Position numbers and translations under genes: made by a program
NCBI GenBank assembly: GCA_015494815.1
Contig: WGAK01000075.1
Location: 1 to 9,462 of the forward strand
Source of the DNA: Anaerolineales bacterium
Lineage (GTDB): Bacteria > Chloroflexota > Anaerolineae > Anaerolineales > DRMV01
DNA length: 9,462 nucleotides
Reading direction: 5' to 3'
Notes under the pieces: model-generated
What the model was told of the DNA's origin: nothing
What the model saw: the letters and a program-made list of their open reading frames with translations, nothing else
Database searches by the model: none
Shown: positions 4,971 through 9,462 of the stretch, piece by piece
How positions within the stretch are numbered: the first letter of the stretch is position 1
Layout: every line of letters starts with the position of its first letter

Positions 4971-6125
4971 ATGAACCGCGACCTGCTGCTTATCACGCTT
5001 TCGTTGCTGACCTGGGGCGTTGGCGAAGGACTCTTCGCGCATTTTCAGTCGCTCTATCTGGAGCAACTGGGCGCCGCGCCCGAGCGCATCGGCCAGGTGC
5101 TGGCCGTGGCCGGTTTGCTGATGACGGTGGGGCATTTGCCCACCGGCCGCCTGGTGGACCGCTGGGGCCCGCGCGGCCTGATGTGGGCCGGGTGGGGTGT
5201 GGGCACCGCAGGCGCAGTGTGCATGGCCGCGGCCCGCTCGTTGCCGGTGTTCACCGTGGGCATCTGGCTGTACCACCTGTCCATCTTCGTCATGGTGCCC
5301 CTGCAGGCCTATCTGAGCCTGGTGCGGGGAACCTGGTCGCTGGGCCGGGTGCTGACCTTCACCTCGGGCGCGTTCAACCTGGGCACCATTTTGGGGCCGC
5401 GGGTGGGCGGCTGGGTGGCCCAGCACTGGGGGATGGAACGGGTGTATGCCCTGGCCGCGGCCTTGTTCGTCGCTTCGACGCTGCTGGTGCTGCAGGTGCG
5501 ACCGCACCCCTGGCAGCGCCCCCGCGCGGCCGACGACCCCGACCCCGCGCCCGGCTGGCGCGCGACCTGGGCGGCCATCCCCGCGGCGGTGCGGGGATAT
5601 TGGCTGTGGCTGCTGGTGGTGTTCACCCTGGCCATGCTGCCGCAGCCGCTCATCGCCAACTTCTTGCACGAGGCGCGCGGGCTGGTGGTGGCGCAAATCG
5701 GCGACTTAGGCACGCTGAACGCACTGGGCGCGACCCTGGCCAACTTTGGGCTGGGCCTGCTGACGCCCGGTCTGGGCCTGGGGCTCACGGTGGTGGCGCA
5801 AGCCGCAGCCGCGGGGATGGTGTGGTGGGGCCGGGGCATGGGCCCCTATCGGGGGGCGTATTTCCTCTTCGGCAGCCTGCGGGCCGCGCGGCCGCTGGCC
5901 CAGGCCCAGGTGCAGGCACGCGTCCCCGCGGAGAACCGCGGCCTGGCGATGGGCGTCACCGAGACGGTGACGGGGCTCTCGGTGACCCTGGCCGCGGCCC
6001 TGGCCGGCGCGCTCTACGCCCGCGAGCCCGCGCTGCTGTTCGCGGGGCCGGTGCTGGCGGTGGCGCTGTTGCCCTTAGGCGCGCTGCTGCGCCGCGCGGG
6101 GGTTACTCGCCCTGGGTCAGCGTGA
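4971..6125 (+). CDS. Major facilitator superfamily transporter, substrate unknown
   Basis: A 384-residue inner-membrane protein, mostly hydrophobic, consistent with 11-12 membrane helices. Between helices 2 and 3 it has the MFS loop motif GRLVDRWGPRG (59-69), the usual G-x-L-x-D-R-x-G signature, and a charged central loop at about 177-199 dividing the two halves. The sequence does not reveal the cargo; drug or metabolite efflux is possible. Start: ATG 4971, one base after the hydrolase stop (TGA-G-ATG) with little ribosome site of its own, so translation is likely coupled and the pair may act on the same compound. The 3' end overlaps the convergent phosphatase gene by 23 bp (6103-6125). Confidence 0.88.
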   Translation: MNRDLLLITLSLLTWGVGEGLFAHFQSLYLEQLGAAPERIGQVLAVAGLLMTVGHLPTGRLVDRWGPRGLMWAGWGVGTAGAVCMAAARSLPVFTVGIWLYHLSIFVMVPLQAYLSLVRGTWSLGRVLTFTSGAFNLGTILGPRVGGWVAQHWGMERVYALAAALFVASTLLVLQVRPHPWQRPRAADDPDPAPGWRATWAAIPAAVRGYWLWLLVVFTLAMLPQPLIANFLHEARGLVVAQIGDLGTLNALGATLANFGLGLLTPGLGLGLTVVAQAAAAGMVWWGRGMGPYRGAYFLFGSLRAARPLAQAQVQARVPAENRGLAMGVTETVTGLSVTLAAALAGALYAREPALLFAGPVLAVALLPLGALLRRAGVTRPGSA

Positions 6126-7068
6126 ACGCGTCAATGACGCCGTGCTGCAAGGTGTGCATCTCGAAGCGCATGGTGGTGGCGTCGGCCCATACCAGCAGCG
6201 CGCCGTAATCCTCGTTGAAGCGGAAGATGCTGCCGGCCACCACTTCCTGAAACTCGTACAGGCTGGGATTGCCGCCGATGCCGTTGACGATGTAGAACAA
6301 CCCATCGCGCTCGATGCGCTCATAGGTGTGGTCGTGCCCCGCGAGCACGATGTCCGCGCCCCACTCGGCATACGGCCACTGCAGCAGCGTTTGCGAGCCG
6401 TGCCGACCCGACGAGTAGGGCGCGTGGTGCAACACCACCACCTGCCAGGGCGTGGTCGAAAGGGCCAGACGCTCTTGCAGCCAGCGGGCCTGCTCGGAGC
6501 CGACCTTGATGCCCGCGGGCTCCTGCCAGTTGCTGTCCAGCACGAAGAAATGCACCGGCCCGCGCACGAATTCGTAGAAACGCTGCGGCTCGGGCAGATA
6601 CGGCACCTTCTCCAAACCGGGCAGGCGCTTGCGATGATAGCCCCAATCGTGATTGCCCCACGCGGGGAAGAACGCCTCGCGCTCGAGGTAATCGCCGTAG
6701 TAAGTGGTCACATTGGCGTCCCAGGTGTCGAGGTCGCCGTTGGGGTAGTTGTTGTCGCCCACGGTGACGATGAAGTCGGGGTTGGCCGCGTGGATGAGTT
6801 CGGCCACGCCTTCTTCCGCAGGCCCGGCCAGGCCAAAATCGCCGATGACCGCGAAGAAGACCGGCGTATACGCGGGGGTCGGGCTGGCCGCGCGGGTGGG
6901 CGTCGCCGCGGCCGTGGGGCGGACGGCGGCCGTCGTGACCGCGGGCGCTTGGGTCGCGGGCGGGGTACCCGGCTCGGGCGGTGCCGCGGTGGGGGACGGC
7001 GCCGCGGCCGTGCAGCCCCACAACGCCAGCACCAACAGGCCGGCCCAAAGTTTCGTCTTTCCCATCAT
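6103..7068 (-). CDS. Lipoprotein metallophosphatase, TRAP / purple acid phosphatase-like
   Basis: A 321-residue exported calcineurin-like phosphoesterase. A signal peptide ends in a lipobox (LWGC, Cys19), followed by a Pro/Thr/Ala-rich linker (about 20-68) tethering the enzyme outside the membrane. All metal-site motifs are present: GDFG (Asp77), GDNNY (Asp105, Tyr108), GNHD (Asn139), LHH (His214-His215), GHDHTYE (His245, His247). The Tyr after GDNN is the ligand that gives purple acid phosphatases their colour, so the closest family is tartrate-resistant acid phosphatase, splitting phosphate monoesters; the natural substrate is not known. Start: ATG at 7068 or the adjacent ATG at 7065, after a strong AGGAGGTGA (7080-7072). 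It is divergent from the lipoprotein pair and overlaps the MFS gene at its 3' end. Confidence 0.9.
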   Translation of the reverse strand: MMGKTKLWAGLLVLALWGCTAAAPSPTAAPPEPGTPPATQAPAVTTAAVRPTAAATPTRAASPTPAYTPVFFAVIGDFGLAGPAEEGVAELIHAANPDFIVTVGDNNYPNGDLDTWDANVTTYYGDYLEREAFFPAWGNHDWGYHRKRLPGLEKVPYLPEPQRFYEFVRGPVHFFVLDSNWQEPAGIKVGSEQARWLQERLALSTTPWQVVVLHHAPYSSGRHGSQTLLQWPYAEWGADIVLAGHDHTYERIERDGLFYIVNGIGGNPSLYEFQEVVAGSIFRFNEDYGALLVWADATTMRFEMHTLQHGVIDAFTLTQGE

Positions 7069-7071
7069 CGC

Positions 7072-7095
7072 TCACCTCCTGGGGCCCAGGGCCAT
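7072..7095 (-). CDS. Possible leaderless seven-codon mini-ORF before the phosphatase
   Basis: ATG at 7095 lies 7 bases after the -10 box TATAAT, so the mRNA would start on it. It reads MALGPRR and stops at TGA 7074-7072, 3 bases before the phosphatase ATG. Its last codons AGG AGG TGA are the phosphatase ribosome site. If translated, it would couple the two genes. Position only; no homology can be tested on seven codons. Confidence 0.3.
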   Translation of the reverse strand: MALGPRR

Positions 7096-7101
7096 GCCGT
7101 C

Positions 7102-7107
7102 ATTATA
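7102..7107 (-). promoter_or_regulatory. -10 box of the phosphatase promoter
   Basis: TATAAT on the minus strand in the context GGGTATAATGACGGCATG. The -35 position holds only a poor ATGCTC. Predicted transcript start at 7095, which is an ATG (see mini-ORF), 27 nt before the phosphatase start. Confidence 0.6.
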
Positions 7108-7177
7108 CCCAGCCGGGGCCGGGTGAGCATCTTCATGTTTGCGGCCGCGCGCCTTCGCGTCGCGGGGCCCCCGATGG

Positions 7178-7183
7178 TAGAAT
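7178..7183 (+). promoter_or_regulatory. -10 box of a leaderless promoter for the lipoprotein pair
   Basis: TAGAAT in GATGGTAGAATGCC, ending 7 bases before the ATG at 7191, so transcription would begin at the start codon. No Shine-Dalgarno precedes that ATG, which agrees with leaderless translation. The -35 region is weak. Confidence 0.55.
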
Positions 7184-7190
7184 GCCCGCC

Positions 7191-7862
7191 ATGACCGGAC
7201 ATTGGATGCGCCGTGTGGGTTGGTTGCTGGGCCTGGTGCTGGTGTTGGCCGCCTGCCATCGCCCGGCCCCCGAGGTCGGCGAGGGCGCGTGGACGGTGCA
7301 ATGGTGGACCGATTTCCGCGAGCCCGGGCCCTGGCAGGTGAACGGCGGGCCGGGAGCCATCGCCTCTTACACTCCCGACGGGTATCGCCTGGCCGGGGTG
7401 CTGCCCCAGACGGAAATCTGGAGCCTGCACCCCACCGCGTACGACCAGGTGCGGCTGGCCGCGCAACTGCAAGCCACGCCCGCGCCCCAGGCCGCGGGGC
7501 GGTATGGCCTGCTGTGCGGCTTCCAGGGCCCGCAGCAATACCTCGTTTTCGCGCTGAGCACCGACGGCGGCTACGCCATCCTGGCCCGCACGCCCCAGGG
7601 CTGGCAAAACCTGCGCGGCACCTGGCAGGCCTTCGAACCCCACGCCGCGGTTCATCCTGCGCCCCAAAGCAACCGCTTGATGGTAGAATGCCGGGACACA
7701 GGGCTGCGCTTCTGGGTCAACGGGCAAGAAGTCGCGCGCGTGGCCTACCCCGCGACCAAAGGGCAGGTGGGCCTGTGGATGACCACCCCCGCGGCCTTTT
7801 CCACGGCCGCGTGGAGCGTAACGGCACGCGACCTCACCCTGTGGACCTGGCAACGCCCCTAA
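7191..7862 (+). CDS. Lipoprotein with concanavalin-like beta-sandwich domain (first of a pair)
   Basis: A 223-residue protein of unknown function. Residues 1-22 are a signal peptide with lipobox LAAC (Cys22). The rest (about 33-220) is Trp- and Tyr-rich beta-sandwich sequence of the LamG/DUF1080 kind: FREPGPWQV near the start, YGLLCGFQGPQQYLVFALSTDGGYAI in the middle, LRFWVNGQEVARV near the end. The same three blocks occur in the next gene, so the two are paralogues. Unlike the second copy it has no Thr-Pro linker and only a worn form of the DDFxDPNSGW block. Such domains may bind carbohydrate, but no catalytic residues are recognisable. Start: ATG 7191, without ribosome site, 7 bases after a -10 box; ATGs at 7182 and 7206 are alternatives. 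The second gene follows 23 bp downstream. Confidence 0.8.
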   Translation: MTGHWMRRVGWLLGLVLVLAACHRPAPEVGEGAWTVQWWTDFREPGPWQVNGGPGAIASYTPDGYRLAGVLPQTEIWSLHPTAYDQVRLAAQLQATPAPQAAGRYGLLCGFQGPQQYLVFALSTDGGYAILARTPQGWQNLRGTWQAFEPHAAVHPAPQSNRLMVECRDTGLRFWVNGQEVARVAYPATKGQVGLWMTTPAAFSTAAWSVTARDLTLWTWQRP

Positions 7863-7885
7863 TCCCACCGCGACGAGGAAGGCTC

Positions 7886-8644
7886 ATGAATCGCCGTCTC
7901 CAAGGTTTGCGCATTGTCTGGGGCGCGCTGGCCGTGCTGCTCGTGTTGGGGGGAACCCTCGCCTGCGGCCGGGCATCATCGTCGGCGCCGACACCGTCGC
8001 CCACGCCGCGGGTGCTGCTCACCCTGCCGTTGCCCACCCCCGTGCCGCCCACGCCTACCCCCACGCCCACGCCCATCCCGCCCGAACGCATCCTGTTCTT
8101 CGACGACTTCGCCGACCCCAACAGCGGCTGGACGCGCTTCAAGGCCGACTGGGGCATCAGCGATTACATCAACGGCCGTTATCGCATCGGCGTGGGCCTG
8201 GCCTACACCGACTTGTGGGCCAATCCGGGCCTGGATTTCGACGATGTGCACATCGAGGTGGACGCCCAGGCCATCGCGGGGTCGGAATACAACAGTTTCG
8301 GCGTCATTTGCCGCTATCAAGACGACGCCAACTTCTACTTCTTCATCCTCAGCAACGCCGGCTACTACGCCATCATCAAGATGATTGACGGCGAGCAATA
8401 CCAACTCACCCCCGAGCGGCAGTTGGCCGTGCGAGACATCATCCGGCCCGGAAGCCAGGTCAACCGGGTGCAGGCCGAATGCGTGGGCTCGACCTTGCGC
8501 CTGGGGGTGAACGGCCACTGGCTGGCCGAGGTGCAAGACGACACCTTCGCCCACGGCGATGTGGGGCTCATTGCGGGCGCGTTCACCGACGCGGGGGTCA
8601 TCGTCGAGTTCGACGATTTCGTGGTGCTGCGCCCCGCGCCGTAG
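7886..8644 (+). CDS. Lipoprotein with Thr-Pro linker and concanavalin-like domain (second of a pair)
   Basis: A 252-residue surface lipoprotein of unknown function. Signal peptide with lipobox TLAC (Cys27), then a proline/threonine linker (about 34-66, including PTPTPTPTP), then a beta-sandwich domain (69-250). It starts with FFDDFADPNSGW (71-82), has FGVICRYQDDANFYFFILSNAGYYAI at about 138-163, LRLGVNGHWLAEV at 204-216 and ends in VEFDDFVVLRP. This block pattern is common in Anaerolineae exported proteins (family knowledge) and related to DUF1080/LamG folds; sugar or polymer binding is a guess. Start: ATG 7886 with AGGAAGG at 7876-7882. It lies 23 bp after its paralogue and is likely cotranscribed with it. 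Confidence 0.85.
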   Translation: MNRRLQGLRIVWGALAVLLVLGGTLACGRASSSAPTPSPTPRVLLTLPLPTPVPPTPTPTPTPIPPERILFFDDFADPNSGWTRFKADWGISDYINGRYRIGVGLAYTDLWANPGLDFDDVHIEVDAQAIAGSEYNSFGVICRYQDDANFYFFILSNAGYYAIIKMIDGEQYQLTPERQLAVRDIIRPGSQVNRVQAECVGSTLRLGVNGHWLAEVQDDTFAHGDVGLIAGAFTDAGVIVEFDDFVVLRPAP

Positions 8645-8655
8645 CGCGGCCGGGG
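8632..8655 (+). terminator. GC hairpin across the stop codon of the second lipoprotein
   Basis: CCGCGC (8634-8639) and GCGCGG (8644-8649) form a 6-bp stem with loop CGTA, extended by flanking C and G runs. The TAG stop sits at the loop and 3' arm. There is no U-run, so it is not a standard intrinsic terminator; it may protect the 3' end or be chance. Confidence 0.25.
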
Positions 8656-8666
8656 GGAGGGGAAGA

Positions 8667-8743
8667 AGTGGACGGCGGTCAGCGGACAGGCGTCAGCGGG
8701 CATCGAATAGCGGGCAGCGGGGAGCAAGGAGCGAGGAGAAAGC
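8667..8743. repeat. Heptamer tandem array, about 11 degenerate units
   Basis: Read in steps of seven from 8667: AGTGGAC, GGCGGTC, AGCGGAC, AGGCGTC, AGCGGGC, ATCGAAT, AGCGGGC, AGCGGGG, AGCAAGG, AGCGAGG, AGAAAGC. Consensus about AGCGGRC. The AGCGG cores at 8681, 8695, 8709 and 8716 all stay in the same seven-base register. The array is non-coding and follows the lipoprotein pair by 22 bp. It resembles the short tandem heptamer repeats known from cyanobacteria and other large bacterial genomes. Confidence 0.7.
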
Positions 8744-8750
8744 GTCCGCG

Positions 8751-8782
8751 CATTCGTACATTCGTACATTCGCACATCCGCT
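8751..8782. repeat. Octamer tandem array, four units
   Basis: CATTCGTA, CATTCGTA, CATTCGCA, CATCCGCT in direct succession, two units identical and decay towards the right end. It begins 7 bp after the heptamer array. Non-coding. Confidence 0.75.
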
Positions 8783-8963
8783 CACCCGCCCTCCCAAAGC
8801 AGCGCCCAGGCGCCGCACGCCAAAATGGCCGCACACCCCCAATCGCGGGCGCGTGCAAATGTCGCCGAAATCCGTGAACAGGCAATCTTGAGGCGCAGGG
8901 CCAGAAGTGACTTTGGGGGCGTGGGCGAGTTGGGGCTTTGAAGAACACCAAACACCCTCGGCG
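8783..8963. other. Intergenic stretch with no recognised feature
   Basis: Between the tandem arrays and the hairpin cluster I see no credible gene, promoter pair, tRNA or RNA motif. Open frames through it are arginine- and proline-rich, lack ribosome sites and look like by-products of GC content. A decayed gene cannot be excluded. Confidence 0.5.
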
Positions 8964-9122
8964 TGTCATGGCGAGCCGCCACAGGCGGCGAAGCCATCTC
9001 CTGCGTGGGCCCGCCGAGGGCCTGAGCCTCACGCGAAGCGGCATAGGCTCCTGTCTGACGGCGTCAGGAGCGGACGCACGCCGTGCGCCCCTACCGGGCG
9101 CGCAGCGCCCTCGCAACGACAC
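8964..9122. repeat. Hairpin cluster with terminal inverted repeats (MITE/REP-like)
   Basis: The left end TGTCATGGCGAG (8964-8975) and the right end, read in reverse (TGTCGTTGCGAG, 9122-9111), match at 10 of 12 bases. Between them lie successive palindromes: ATGGC-GA-GCCGCC / GGCGGC-GAA-GCCAT (8968-8997), GAGCCT / AGGCTC (9024-9050), CTGAC-GGC-GTCAG (9055-9067), GGACGCAC-GCC-GTGCGCCC (9072-9090, one mismatch) and GGGCGC-GCA-GCGCCC (9096-9110). The left hairpin resembles the widespread TCATTGCGAG...GAAGCAATCTC dispersed repeat of many bacteria. About 159 bp, non-coding, no flanking target duplication noted. Confidence 0.6.
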
Positions 9123-9209
9123 ATGCGAGGATGCCTGTCGCGGATAGGAGGTCGTACTTGACATCCCCCCTTCGGCAACTTTTGGCCGCGCGCCCCAATC
9201 GCCTGCCCG

Positions 9210-9238
9210 TTGACGCGCGGGGCTTTTTTCGGTATAGT
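9210..9238 (+). promoter_or_regulatory. Promoter of the SRP RNA gene
   Basis: -35 TTGACG (9210-9215), 17-bp spacer, -10 TATAGT (9233-9238). The predicted start near 9245 agrees with the 5' end expected from the closing helix of the SRP RNA. Confidence 0.85.
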
Positions 9239-9243
9239 TGAGG

Positions 9244-9353
9244 GTGCCCCGAGTGGGTCCGACGCGGCGGAGCCCACCGAACCGGGTCAGGTCCGAGAGG
9301 AAGCAGCCCTAAGGTGGTGTCTCCGGGTGCCGTCGGGGCGCCTGCTCGGGGCC
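9244..9353 (+). ncRNA. ffs: Signal recognition particle RNA, small bacterial 4.5S type
   Basis: About 110 nt, like the 114-nt E. coli 4.5S RNA. The conserved apical domain is unmistakable: GGGTCAGGTCC, tetraloop, GGAAGCAGCCCTAA at 9283-9312. It binds Ffh and FtsY to deliver membrane and secreted proteins to the translocon. The tetraloop is GAGA (9295-9298), a GNRA loop in place of E. coli GGAA. Helices can be traced outward: CCACC (9274-9278) with GGTGG (9313-9317), CGGAG with CTCCG, TCCGACG (9258-9264) with CGTCGGGG (9331-9338), and the closing helix GCCCCGAG (9246-9253) with CTCGGGGC (9345-9352). No Alu domain, so it is not the long Gram-positive form. Own promoter upstream and T-run downstream. 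Ends are estimated to within a few bases. Confidence 0.95.
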
Positions 9354-9360
9354 TTTTGTT
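9345..9360 (+). terminator. Terminator of the SRP RNA gene
   Basis: The 3' strand of the GC-rich closing helix (9345-9352) is followed directly by TTTTGTT (9354-9360), giving an intrinsic-type end to the transcript. Confidence 0.55.
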
Positions 9361-9388
9361 GGCCCGCCTCGCCCGTGGGAGTACGGTC

Positions 9389-9462
9389 ATGCCCACCGCC
9401 TCGTCCCGCCCTCGGGGGCTCGGCCCCGGCTGTTGGTTAGGTTGTGTGTTCGTCGCGCTGGC
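9389..9462 (+). CDS. Start of an unknown exported or membrane protein (cut by window edge)
   Basis: Open from ATG 9389 to the window end, 24 codons: a short arginine-containing head (MPTASSRPRGLG) followed by a hydrophobic run (CWLGCVFVALA), as in a signal peptide or first membrane helix. GGGAG at 9377-9381 lies 7 bp upstream, a good ribosome site. It begins 36 bp after the SRP RNA. The product cannot be named from this fragment, and a chance frame is possible. Confidence 0.45.
   Translation, partial: MPTASSRPRGLGPGCWLGCVFVAL

Noticed and set aside
8679..9164. 161-codon minus-strand frame through the intergenic repeats
   Set aside because: Crosses tandem arrays and hairpins, Arg/Pro-rich, no ribosome site, no recognisable domain.
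9158..9186. Perfect -35 like TTGACA at 9158-9163
   Set aside because: No -10 like hexamer 16-18 bp downstream; the SRP RNA has a full promoter at 9210-9238.
8645..9240. CRISPR array or tRNA in the gene-poor stretch
   Set aside because: The repeats are 7-8 bp direct tandems without spacers and the hairpins differ from each other; no cloverleaf was found.

Overview
The window is about 70% GC and carries eight protein genes that can be followed (two cut by the window edges) plus one structural RNA. Several traits point to a Chloroflexota bacterium, probably of the Anaerolineae: secreted lipoproteins with Thr-Pro linkers and a 'DDFxDPNSGW' beta-sandwich domain, very high GC, and promoters with a TAnAATG -10 box placed so that transcription would begin at or next to an ATG. 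This assignment is an inference from style, not from a marker gene.

Left part (1-3341, minus strand): a glycerol/dihydroxyacetone regulon. A DhaR-type regulator (1215-3239) lies upstream of glpF (glycerol channel, 225-1022) and the start of dhaK (dihydroxyacetone kinase, cut by the window edge). The 192 bp between dhaR and glpF holds a clear sigma-70 type promoter and two 17-bp palindromes 32 bp apart, which look like operators. The regulator has the body of a sigma-54 activator but has lost both the GAFTGA loop and the Walker B glutamate, which fits activation of an ordinary sigma-70 promoter, as known for E. coli DhaR. DHA and glycerol would enter through GlpF, DhaK would bind and phosphorylate DHA, and DhaR would sense the state of the pathway.

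Middle (3294-6125): mscL (mechanosensitive channel with a C-terminal zinc ribbon, minus strand) has a near-consensus promoter with a palindrome in its spacer and an unusually long, foldable leader. Divergent from it are an alpha/beta hydrolase and an MFS transporter, 1 bp apart and probably translationally coupled. A large inverted repeat (3294-3341) with TATAAT in its loop separates mscL from dhaR.

Right-middle (6103-8644): a TRAP/purple-acid-phosphatase-like lipoprotein on the minus strand, overlapping the MFS gene tail to tail by 23 bp, and divergent from a pair of paralogous lipoproteins on the plus strand. Both divergent promoters appear to make leaderless starts; the phosphatase one would start on a seven-codon mini-ORF that contains the Shine-Dalgarno of the phosphatase.

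Right end (8645-9462): about 600 bp without a gene, holding a heptamer tandem array, an octamer tandem array and a cluster of hairpins with terminal inverted repeats (a MITE- or REP-like element). It is followed by the 4.5S/SRP RNA gene with its own promoter and terminator, then the start of a membrane or secreted protein cut by the window end. I see no phage, transposase, CRISPR or defence genes.
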